Positions 1 through 5,990 of a stretch of 9,912 bases of DNA are shown piece by piece. Source of the stretch: Chloroflexota bacterium. Lineage in GTDB: Bacteria; Chloroflexota; Anaerolineae; Aggregatilineales; UBA3940. The stretch covers positions 1 to 9,912 of the forward strand of contig JAHEME010000068.1 in NCBI GenBank assembly GCA_024643825.1, written 5' to 3'. The position numbers and the translations under genes are program-made. The notes beneath the pieces were generated by a model that ran no database searches, was not told the origin of the DNA, and saw only the letters and a program-made list of their open reading frames with translations. The number at the start of each line of letters is the position of its first letter. Position 1 is the stretch's first letter.

Positions 1-72
1 GGTTCCCATGCCGCCGTCGGCAATAACTGGTGCGCCGTTGGCAGACGCGAGAAGTTCTTGGAGCGTAGTCAT
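1..72 (-). CDS. Homocysteine S-methyltransferase family protein, N-terminal fragment (cut by window edge)
   Basis: Only the first 24 codons are present; the frame runs off the left edge. The visible peptide begins MTTLQELLAS and ends IADGGMGT. The closing DGGMGT matches the conserved N-terminal strand of the homocysteine-binding TIM barrel (MetH N-terminal module, BHMT, MmuM), usually written DGAMGT. Proteins of this family move a methyl group to homocysteine or, in related versions, work on other methyl donors with a corrinoid protein. The ATG is preceded by an AAAGGA Shine-Dalgarno-like element about 6 nt upstream. The gene starts 18 bp after the stop of the corrinoid protein, so the two are almost certainly co-transcribed and probably form a split, MetH-like methyltransferase pair. 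Zinc-ligand cysteines and the C-terminus lie outside the window, so the exact subfamily cannot be assigned. Confidence 0.72.
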   Translation of the reverse strand, partial: MTTLQELLASANGAPVIADGGMGT

Positions 73-90
73 TGGATGTCCTTTCAGCCG

Positions 91-786
91 TCAGGCGGCT
101 TCGCCCCGCTTGATAGCGAGGAGGTTTTTAGCAATCTCGATTACCACTGACGCATCAGAGCAGTACGCATCGGCGCCGATGTTCTCGGCAAACGTTGCGT
201 TCAGTGGAGCGCCACCCACCAGAACGATAGTCTGTTCGCGCAGCCCACGAGATTTCAGCATATCGATCACAGTCTTCATGTATGGCATAGTAGTCGTGAG
301 CAGTGCCGACATGCCAAGAATGTTCGCTTGATGCTCTTCTAGTGCAGCCACGAAGGTATCCGCATCAATGTTGTTTCCCAGGTTGATTACCTCAATGCCT
401 GCACCTTCCCACATCATCCCGACCAGGTTTTTTCCGATGTCATGAATATCGCCCTTGACTGTCCCAATCACGGCTTTCCCGACTTTCGGACTATCGGTCT
501 CAGCCAGCAGAGGCCGCAATATTTCCATGCCGCCCTTCATGGCCCTCGCCGACATCAGCACCTCAGGAACGAACAGAATTCCATCGCTGAAATCTTCACC
601 TACAATCCCCATCCCGGCGATCAGCCCACGAGTCATCGTGTCGTAGGCTGTCATCCCGCGCCGTAAACATTCGCGCACTTCCTCCGTGAGTTCATTCACG
701 TTCCCCTCGTACAGATCGCTCTTCATGGCCGTCAGCACGTCTTCCGTGCTGAGTTCTTGCAGCGATTTCGGGGTGTTATCAGACAT
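91..786 (-). CDS. Corrinoid (cobalamin)-binding methyltransferase protein, MtaC/MtbC/MetH-type B12 module
   Basis: A 231-residue protein with the two-part layout of dimethylamine/methanol corrinoid proteins and of the MetH B12 module. A helical cap lies at about residues 8-95, including the characteristic FVPEVLMSARAMKGGMEIL stretch. A Rossmann-like cobalamin domain follows from about 100 to the end. The B12 motif GDIHDIGKN is at 112-120, with His115 the expected lower axial ligand of cobalt. SALLTTTM and GGAP further on match the loops around the corrin tail. The length is normal for a stand-alone corrinoid protein. It should shuttle a methyl group between a donor methyltransferase and an acceptor enzyme in the cytoplasm; the adjacent homocysteine methyltransferase suggests homocysteine as acceptor. 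The methyl donor is unknown. The ATG has no strong Shine-Dalgarno. Expression is predicted to be set by the SAM riboswitch and terminator upstream. Confident about the family, not the substrate. Confidence 0.93.
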   Translation of the reverse strand: MSDNTPKSLQELSTEDVLTAMKSDLYEGNVNELTEEVRECLRRGMTAYDTMTRGLIAGMGIVGEDFSDGILFVPEVLMSARAMKGGMEILRPLLAETDSPKVGKAVIGTVKGDIHDIGKNLVGMMWEGAGIEVINLGNNIDADTFVAALEEHQANILGMSALLTTTMPYMKTVIDMLKSRGLREQTIVLVGGAPLNATFAENIGADAYCSDASVVIEIAKNLLAIKRGEAA

Positions 787-819
787 GAAGCACCATGCCC
801 GTCCACAGAGGTAAGAATC

Positions 820-850
820 AAAAAACCTGCATTTGCATCAAGCAAGCAGG
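820..850 (-). terminator. Intrinsic terminator of the SAM-riboswitch expression platform
   Basis: Read on the minus strand, the RNA forms CCUGC-UUGC, a short UUGAU loop, then GCAA, a 2-nt bulge (AU), GCAGG and six U residues. That is a 9-bp stem with a U tract, a textbook Rho-independent terminator. It lies 25 nt downstream of the riboswitch P5-like hairpin and 33 nt upstream of the corrinoid-protein ATG, so it is an attenuator, not an end-of-gene terminator. A possible antiterminator pairs GGCCG (complement of 891-895) with CGGCC (complement of 849-853); this would disturb both the aptamer base and the terminator arm. That pairing is an inference. Confidence 0.85.
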
Positions 851-874
851 CCGCCGTGTGTTGGATAGCTCGTT

Positions 875-978
875 GCCGGTGATGAACTTCCGGCCACATC
901 TCCACAGGCTGCGGAAAGGCACCTTGGTCTATCCATCCAGGTTGCCGTACCCGATGATGTCGGGTCGCTCTTGATGCG
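875..978 (-). promoter_or_regulatory. SAM-clan riboswitch (compact SAM-I/SAM-IV-like aptamer)
   Basis: The minus-strand RNA carries, in order, hallmark segments of the SAM-I/SAM-IV core: AUCAAGAG, then CGGCAACC, then GACCAAGGUGCC, then UUCCGCAG and GGAGAUG. A fold is visible. P1 is CGCAUC (978-973) with GAUGUG (900-895). P2 is a CCCGA/UCGGG hairpin with loop CAUCA. P3 is a short UGG/CCA arm. P4 is CCGCA/UGUGG. A GCCGG/CCGGC hairpin (894-875) abuts P1, in the place of the extra P5 stem known from SAM-IV. P2 is too short for the SAM-I kink-turn. SAM-I representatives normally bind S-adenosylmethionine and shut off methionine/methyl-cycle genes. Here a terminator follows, so SAM should cause premature termination before the corrinoid-methyltransferase operon. 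Assignment to the clan is firm; the exact subclass is open. Confidence 0.85.
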
Positions 979-985
979 TTCTCGG

Positions 986-1014
986 AGTATAGCCATCTCA
1001 AGACATTTGCGCAA
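986..1014 (-). promoter_or_regulatory. Sigma70-type promoter of the corrinoid/methyltransferase operon
   Basis: On the minus strand a TTGCGC -35 (1014-1009) and a TATACT -10 (991-986) are separated by exactly 17 nt. The predicted transcription start is near 979-980, directly at the first base of riboswitch P1, which fits a leader whose aptamer begins at the 5' end. The untranslated leader would be about 190 nt. Confidence 0.72.
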
Positions 1015-1026
1015 CCGGACGGGGAA

Positions 1027-1074
1027 GTGACTTGTACCGCCAGGGGGTATGCAATTCGTCACGGGTTTTGTGAC
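1027..1074. repeat. Alternating inverted pentamers GTGAC/GTCAC/GTGAC in the intergenic region
   Basis: GTGAC at 1027-1031, GTCAC at 1058-1062 and GTGAC at 1070-1074 can form two mutually exclusive hairpins. The larger one (1027-1062) has extra internal pairing (TTG/CAA and TAC/GTA). It sits between the permease stop (1153) and the riboswitch promoter (-35 ends at 1014). There is no U tract, so it is not a convincing terminator. It could be a weak operator or chance. Otherwise I see nothing in 1075-1152; no clear terminator follows the ABC operon. Confidence 0.25.
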
Positions 1075-1152
1075 TGTGGGAGGAATCTGGCGGCGGCAAA
1101 AACGGCTTCTATTTTTTAAGGCTCGCCCCCATCTGCCCTCCCCGGTGTTAGA

Positions 1153-2448
1153 TCATTCGTATTTCAGCGCCGTGACCGGGTTTAATTGCACAGCCCGCAG
1201 GGCAGGGTAGATGCCTGCCGCTAATCCGATAAACACCGAGAACAGGATTGCGAAGATCGGCAGCCAGGTTGGGACAAACACCAGACTCGTGGGAGCGGCA
1301 GCCGTGGAACCCGACGCCGCATTCTGCCCGCTGATATATGCCACAGCGATCAGGTCAATGATCTTGGCCGCTCCGATCCCAAATAGTACCCCGCCGATTC
1401 CGCCCAGCAGCCCGATGGCTCCCGCTTCTGTGAGAAAGACGCTCATCACATCACGGTTGCTGGCTCCAACTGCCTTCATCAAGCCGATCTCCCGCGTGCG
1501 TTCCAGAATTGACATGATCATGGTGTTGGCAATGCCAATGGCCGCCACGATCAGCGAGATCGCCCCGATGCCGCCGAACACCGCTTGCACCACCGCAAAC
1601 AGAATATTGATTTGCTGTAAAGCAGAAGTCGCAGAGAACGCGGTGAACCCCATATCGCTGATGGCTGTGGTGGTGCTGAGTGTCGTATCGGGGTCACTCA
1701 CCACCACCACAGCTTGCTGATACCCCTCACGGTCGCGGTTGACCCGCCCTCCCTGAAGCCAGCCCGTGAGGTCTTCCGCATCAGCCAGCCGCATATAAAT
1801 CGAAGTGTCATCCTGCCCACCGCGCTCGGCGAGCACCCCCACGACATGCAGCCTCACCTTGCGGGTGATTTGCTCCCCCGCGTCGTTTGTCCGCTGAAGC
1901 TCAGCAAGGAGCGTTTGCCCGTAGAGATCGGGCGGCGGCTCATCGGCGCGGCGTGGCAGACGCGGATCGTTGAACTGCTCTCCTGTGCGCGATCCGACGA
2001 TGACGCCGAACGTCCCCATCCGATTCGTCCCCTGTTCGGCGACCAGCCCCAGAGCATCGATTGCGCGCGGATCAAGCCCTGTGATCGAAACATTCGCGGT
2101 GAGCCGATTCATGGTGATATTCCGGGCATTGACCGACACATAGGGCGTCACTGCTTCGACCCCTGGCAGTTTGCTGAATTTGTCCAGTGCATCCGGTGTC
2201 AGGACGGGTTCTGTGCCCGAATCGCTGGATGGCCCGAAGCGGCGGAAACCCGCAAACACAGTGATCTGATTCACCGCCCCAATGCTGGATAAGCTCTCGG
2301 TAGTGCTGCGCTGAAGCCCGGAAGCCAGCGCGATCAGCACCACAATAGCTGCCGTGCCGATCACGACACCCATTGCCGTCATAATGGCTCGCCCGCGCAT
2401 CCGGTTCAGGTTGGAGAGTACCAGGCGCAGGAGGTCACGCGTATTCAT
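1153..2448 (-). CDS. MacB/FtsX-type ABC transporter permease
   Basis: A 431-residue permease with the MacB layout: an N-terminal cytoplasmic helix, a first membrane segment at about 21-43, a large extracytoplasmic MacB_PCD domain (about 45-280), then an FtsX domain with three more membrane segments (about 283-312, 335-372 and 395-415). The FtsX hallmark RTREIGLMKAVGAS between the second and third segments is intact, and the end NPVTALKYE is typical. Such permeases dimerise and act as mechanotransmitters: ATP hydrolysis by the partner ATPase drives movement of the outer domains, not solute flow through the membrane. The ATG directly abuts the TAG stop of the upstream CARDB gene. Its Shine-Dalgarno (GGTGGAGG) lies inside that gene's glycine codons, so translation is probably coupled. 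The partner ATPase is encoded two genes upstream. The substrate is unknown. Confidence 0.93.
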   Translation of the reverse strand: MNTRDLLRLVLSNLNRMRGRAIMTAMGVVIGTAAIVVLIALASGLQRSTTESLSSIGAVNQITVFAGFRRFGPSSDSGTEPVLTPDALDKFSKLPGVEAVTPYVSVNARNITMNRLTANVSITGLDPRAIDALGLVAEQGTNRMGTFGVIVGSRTGEQFNDPRLPRRADEPPPDLYGQTLLAELQRTNDAGEQITRKVRLHVVGVLAERGGQDDTSIYMRLADAEDLTGWLQGGRVNRDREGYQQAVVVVSDPDTTLSTTTAISDMGFTAFSATSALQQINILFAVVQAVFGGIGAISLIVAAIGIANTMIMSILERTREIGLMKAVGASNRDVMSVFLTEAGAIGLLGGIGGVLFGIGAAKIIDLIAVAYISGQNAASGSTAAAPTSLVFVPTWLPIFAILFSVFIGLAAGIYPALRAVQLNPVTALKYE

Positions 2449-4275
2449 CTAGTTGCCTCCACCACCACCGCCGCCACCGGTCCCACCGAAGCGACGACGA
2501 CCACCACCGCCACCGACCAACCGGCGGATCAGAAACCCGCCGCCGACCGCGCCTGTCCCTGAGCGCAGAGCTTCCCCAACCGGGCGCGTCCCCAGCCCGA
2601 AGAAACCCAGGATCGCTCGGATCACCCGTTGTCCGAATGTCAGGCTGCCATCCGTAGAACCAGCAGCCCCAGCCGAACCGGTCCGACCAAACAACCCGCC
2701 TCCGTTGGTAGGCGCATTCGGAGTGAGCGAGGTATCGCTGAGAGGAGCCGCTTCTACCGTGATTGGCAGCACAGCCGTATATACCTGATTCTGCTGAAAC
2801 GCATCCAGGTAATGCACCCGCACTTCGATCTGCGTATCACCCGCCTGCTGCGCCTCTGCGCTCGCCAGGATCGTCCCGGATGTCCCCGCATCGATAGGCC
2901 CGACGTAGATCGATCCGTTGGTGATCCCCAGCTTACCATCGGTGTTGACCACCTCGACCGTGTTGACATTCAGCGATTTGCTGCCAATGTTGATCACTTC
3001 CACCGGGAGATCGAACGTATCCCCTACCAGAATTGGATTGGTCAGCGCATCGAAGAAGTCCACCTGAAACGTCGCTAGCGTCTCTACCGAGAGGCTGATA
3101 AGCGCCGACTCGTCATGCTGTACATTGAAATCATCGATGTAGCTCAGGTCAACCTGAATCGGAGCCAGCCCGCCGACAGCCGCGCCGTCGATGGCGAGAT
3201 CGTAGCTCAGGGTGATCTGCTGGCCCGCATCCAGTCGATCCACATAACGCACGTTGGCCCCATTCAACGGAGCCAGCACCGTGGTACTCGCCGCGCTGGG
3301 AGTCAGCGTCACGACCACCTGCCGCGCCGCCTGTGTGCTGACGTTTACCATGCTCATATCCAACTGAAAAGTCGCGCCCGGAGTCAGCACAGCGGGCGTG
3401 GTGGTGGTGGTTTCGATCACCAACTGAGGCCGCACGCTCAGAGTCGGCAGCGGGGTCGGCGTCGAGGCATAATGTGCGACCTCGAAGCTCAATACCGAAG
3501 TCTCCTGATACTCCTTGCCGTATTCATCATAGTAGCTGATCTGCACCGTAATCGCGGCCTGATCACCGCCGAGGCCGCTGTTAACGCGCAGCGGCTGCGA
3601 GAAGCTGACCGTCCCCCCCGGCAGCAGATCGCCCACCGCCCGTGTGCCACCTGCGTCGCGGGGGATCACATCGCTATCCGGGAAGAATACGCCGATATTC
3701 CGCGCCGGGATTTGCCCGTTGTTTTGCAGCGTAATGGCGAATTCAAATTCCTGGCCGGGGTACAGCGGTGGTTTGGTGCTCGGTACGTAGGAGAGGATCG
3801 TCACCTGCGGACGTACGAAATCGGTAGGCGCGGGGGTTTCCGTTGGCTCCGGCGTATTGGTGGCCGGGGCAGGGGACATCACCCTGAGGCCGTTCAATAT
3901 CGTGATACTGCAACTAGTATTGTCTGGGTTGATCACCTGTACGTCATAGGCCCGGCCATTGGTTACGCCCGGCACGCCAGCCGGAACAACGGCCGTGATT
4001 AGAGTATCGATAACATGTGTAGTCGCCAGCGCTCCGTAACCTTGAAGAATTACAACCGAGGTGTCGTTAAATGTTCCGTTTCCACCGGCTGTTGAGATAG
4101 TAATGGTTCTCGCAGAAGTATTAGCTATCAAGTTAGGCTCGATAGTGACTTGTGATAGGTCTGGTGGGCAATCGTCGGCCAGCGCCTTGTTTGTACGCCC
4201 AGGCAGCCAGGCCATCGCCCTGATCACCACGATAGCAAATAGAAAAAGACCAGTTATCCGAAGTCGTCGGGTCAT
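2449..4275 (-). CDS. Secreted CARDB-repeat protein with glycine-rich C-terminal tail
   Basis: A 608-residue exported protein. A hydrophobic signal/anchor segment (about 8-24) is followed by a small TIG/IPT-like beta domain (about 36-133). A Pro/Thr linker (TNTPEPTETPAPT) follows, then three CARDB-like beta repeats at about 153-268, 284-400 and 400-508. Each repeat ends in a related strand: SYYDEYGKEYQ, SYIDDFNVQHD, HYLDAFQQNQV. A weakly hydrophobic stretch (RAILGFFGLG) and a Gly/Arg-rich tail of about 31 residues follow, ending in eight glycines and Asn. CARDB repeats are extracellular adhesion or spacer modules. The position between the ATPase and permease genes suggests it is the external partner of the ABC complex, perhaps taking the place of a MacA-type adaptor; that is inference. 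The ATG overlaps the ATPase stop (ATGA). The glycine codons supply the Shine-Dalgarno of the next gene. Confidence 0.85.
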   Translation of the reverse strand: MTRRLRITGLFLFAIVVIRAMAWLPGRTNKALADDCPPDLSQVTIEPNLIANTSARTITISTAGGNGTFNDTSVVILQGYGALATTHVIDTLITAVVPAGVPGVTNGRAYDVQVINPDNTSCSITILNGLRVMSPAPATNTPEPTETPAPTDFVRPQVTILSYVPSTKPPLYPGQEFEFAITLQNNGQIPARNIGVFFPDSDVIPRDAGGTRAVGDLLPGGTVSFSQPLRVNSGLGGDQAAITVQISYYDEYGKEYQETSVLSFEVAHYASTPTPLPTLSVRPQLVIETTTTTPAVLTPGATFQLDMSMVNVSTQAARQVVVTLTPSAASTTVLAPLNGANVRYVDRLDAGQQITLSYDLAIDGAAVGGLAPIQVDLSYIDDFNVQHDESALISLSVETLATFQVDFFDALTNPILVGDTFDLPVEVINIGSKSLNVNTVEVVNTDGKLGITNGSIYVGPIDAGTSGTILASAEAQQAGDTQIEVRVHYLDAFQQNQVYTAVLPITVEAAPLSDTSLTPNAPTNGGGLFGRTGSAGAAGSTDGSLTFGQRVIRAILGFFGLGTRPVGEALRSGTGAVGGGFLIRRLVGGGGGRRRFGGTGGGGGGGGN

Positions 4276-4988
4276 GACGCTGCATCTTTCATAAGAGAGG
4301 GTTCAGAGGGTCGGGCCTGATCTTCCTGAATAAGCCCGTCAAGCATGTGAATCGTTCGTTTTGCATAACTGGCTACGCGCGGATCGTGCGTGACCATGAT
4401 GATCGTCTGCCCCTGCTCGTTGAGCCGTTGCAGCATCGCCAGAATTTCATCGCCTGTATGCGAGTCGAGGTTGCCCGTCGGCTCGTCGCCCAGCAAAATT
4501 GTCGGGCGGTTGACCAGCGCGCGCGCCATCGCCACCCGCTGCTGCTGCCCGCCGGAAAGTTCCGTCGGTTTGTGATCCATGCGGTCGCCCAGCCCCACCG
4601 CTTTCAGCAGGGCCTCCGCGCGCCTCTTGCGCTTTGAGGGAGAGACATGCGCGAAGATCATCGGGAACTCTACGTTTTGCAGCGCCGTCATCGACGCGAT
4701 CAGGTTGAACGACTGGAACACAAACCCCACCTGCCGCTGGCGATACTGCGCCAGCCGATTGCCGTCGAAGTGAGTGATGTCCTCGCCATCGATGATGATC
4801 CTGCCTGCGTCTGGTTGATCCAGCCCGCCAACCACATTCATCAGCGTGGTCTTGCCGGAGCCGGAAGGCCCCATCAGGGCCAGCATTTCGCCGCGCTCAA
4901 TGCTCAGGCTCACGCCGTCCAGCGCTTTTACGATACTTCCACCCAGCGTGAAGTGCCGTTTAATATCACGGATTTCAATAAAGGTCAC
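4272..4988 (-). CDS. ABC transporter ATPase, LolD/MacB family
   Basis: From the GTG start the protein has 238 residues, the usual size for LolD/MacB-type ATPases. All nucleotide-binding motifs are intact: Walker A GPSGSGKTT at 40-48, Q-loop Gln92 (FQSFNL), signature LSGGQQQR at 144-151, Walker B ILLGDE at 164-169 with catalytic Glu169, D-loop NLD at 173-175 and H-loop His201 (VTHD). The EPTGNLDSHTG stretch is characteristic of this family. It should power the FtsX-type permease encoded two genes downstream. An ATG lies upstream in frame at 5159, but the extra 57 residues are shadow sequence from the overlapping Yip1 gene. The alignment to the family begins at VTFIEIRDI, so GTG at 4988-4986, 5 nt after the Yip1-gene stop, is the better start. 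The stop overlaps the ATG of the CARDB gene by 4 nt. Confidence 0.95.
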   Translation of the reverse strand: MTFIEIRDIKRHFTLGGSIVKALDGVSLSIERGEMLALMGPSGSGKTTLMNVVGGLDQPDAGRIIIDGEDITHFDGNRLAQYRQRQVGFVFQSFNLIASMTALQNVEFPMIFAHVSPSKRKRRAEALLKAVGLGDRMDHKPTELSGGQQQRVAMARALVNRPTILLGDEPTGNLDSHTGDEILAMLQRLNEQGQTIIMVTHDPRVASYAKRTIHMLDGLIQEDQARPSEPSLMKDAAS

Positions 4989-4993
4989 GTCGC

Positions 4994-5842
4994 TTATCCG
5001 CCGGGTGCAAATGTGCCAGCGATCATCTGCCCGACGATGGCGACCACGGCAGTCAACGCCAGCGTGACGACCCAATAAATCACCACGGCGAGCACGCTCT
5101 TCCCCCGGCTCAACCGCTGGGTAGCGACCACACCGATTCCGATCAGCAGCAGCGTCCACAGTCGATAGACATCGAAGGTTTGCAGCAGGGCCGCGCCAAC
5201 GCGGGCGCTCGCTGCTTCAGCGGCAGTCATGGCTGCCGAAAGTCCCGGCGCGGGCAACCCGCCCGATGCCAGCATCGCAATTGCCGCCACAAAGTTGCGA
5301 ATCACCGCAGGCAGCAGGGTCCAGACTGCCATGCGGAACACCTGCTTGAACGTCGCCTGCCCGCCCAGCATCAGCCCGATCAGAAACAGAAGTCCGGCAT
5401 GGGCGAGGTAGCCAATGAACAGCCCGATCACACCTGCGACAATACCGACCACCGCAATGATGGTCGTGGTACTGCCACCAGTCTGTGCGGCGTTGGTGGT
5501 AGTGTTTGATCCATTTCCGCCAGTTTGGACAGCAACCCCCGGCCCACCACCTCCGGGCGGCCCGCCAGCTGTTCCTCCGGTCTGTCCACTAAACTGGCCT
5601 ACTGCGCTTTGCTGCACCGGGATTTGCACAGCAGTGAGGAGAATCAGGGCAGCGATGCCCAGCACTGCCACCACCCACCAGTGACCACGTTCTGCATCCC
5701 GCATCCGTTGAAATGTCGCTTTGGGTTTGAAGACGACACCGGGCAATGTGCCGAAGGGGGTGAGGTTTCCCTGTTGTTCCTGGGGCGCTGACTCCTCCTC
5801 GGAATCGCTATCGTCAAGCGCCAGCAAATCGAGATCAGCCAT
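4994..5842 (-). CDS. Yip1-like multi-pass membrane protein
   Basis: A 282-residue protein. An acidic cytoplasmic N-terminus (about 1-25, rich in Asp/Glu/Ser) precedes a conserved-looking stretch GVVFKPKATFQRMRD (35-49), which resembles the start of Yip1 domains where a Pro and Arg precede the first helix. Hydrophobic segments follow at about 55-75, 127-160 (possibly two), 171-192, 228-241 and 248-275. A glycine/proline/threonine-rich loop (about 82-124) lies between the first and second segments and is probably outside the cell. Yip1-domain proteins in bacteria are often encoded beside ABC exporters, but their role is not established. It is the first gene of the operon; the stop lies 5 nt before the ATPase GTG. 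The ATG is preceded by TAAGGT about 9 nt upstream. Confidence 0.8.
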   Translation of the reverse strand: MADLDLLALDDSDSEEESAPQEQQGNLTPFGTLPGVVFKPKATFQRMRDAERGHWWVVAVLGIAALILLTAVQIPVQQSAVGQFSGQTGGTAGGPPGGGGPGVAVQTGGNGSNTTTNAAQTGGSTTTIIAVVGIVAGVIGLFIGYLAHAGLLFLIGLMLGGQATFKQVFRMAVWTLLPAVIRNFVAAIAMLASGGLPAPGLSAAMTAAEAASARVGAALLQTFDVYRLWTLLLIGIGVVATQRLSRGKSVLAVVIYWVVTLALTAVVAIVGQMIAGTFAPGG

Positions 5843-5884
5843 AGAAATTGACCTTAGAGGTGTGTATAAAAGAGGTCAGAGACC

Positions 5885-5931
5885 AGCATACCGATTGTAT
5901 CGTGTTCCCTTTACAATCGGTGAGCATACCA
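5885..5931. promoter_or_regulatory. Palindromic operator candidate with flanking direct repeats, upstream of the Yip1-ABC operon
   Basis: ACCGATTGTA (5890-5899) and TACAATCGGT (5912-5921) are a perfect 10-bp inverted repeat with a 12-nt spacer. The 8-mer AGCATACC occurs on both sides in the same orientation (5885-5892 and 5923-5930). On the minus strand the right copy reads TGG-TATGCT, an extended -10-like element (5931-5923) with no good -35. If that is the operon promoter, transcription would start near 5916, inside the palindrome, as expected for a repressor-controlled site. No U tract follows on either strand, which argues against a terminator. The site lies 43 bp upstream of the Yip1 ATG in the 148-bp gap. 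Confidence 0.5.
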
Positions 5932-5990
5932 GAGAATTGTGTAGAACTTATGAAGAATGTCACATGGCGGGCGATTGCTTTATCGGGTTC

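Noticed and set aside
787..985. Cobalamin riboswitch upstream of the corrinoid protein
   Set aside because: A B12 switch would suit the gene, but no B12-box-like segment is visible, while the SAM-clan core segments are present in the right order.
732..1062. Two small minus-strand open frames in the 787-1152 gap
   Set aside because: They overlie the promoter, riboswitch and terminator, which explain this sequence better than a protein does.
2453..2520. Short GGN/CCN tandem repeats as a simple-sequence repeat or mobile-element scar
   Set aside because: They are the in-frame codons of the CARDB protein's Gly/Arg tail; the frame is intact to its stop.
3115..4002. A 295-codon open frame on the plus strand
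   Set aside because: Antisense to the CARDB-repeat gene; rich in Arg and His without domain logic, as expected of a shadow frame.
4989..5159. A 57-residue N-terminal extension of the ABC ATPase
   Set aside because: The extension is an out-of-frame reading of the Yip1-like gene's 3' end, and the family alignment begins at the GTG at 4988.
5890..5921. Intrinsic terminator of the membrane-protein gene
   Set aside because: The stem is perfect but only half GC and is followed by no U tract on either strand, so an operator is more likely.
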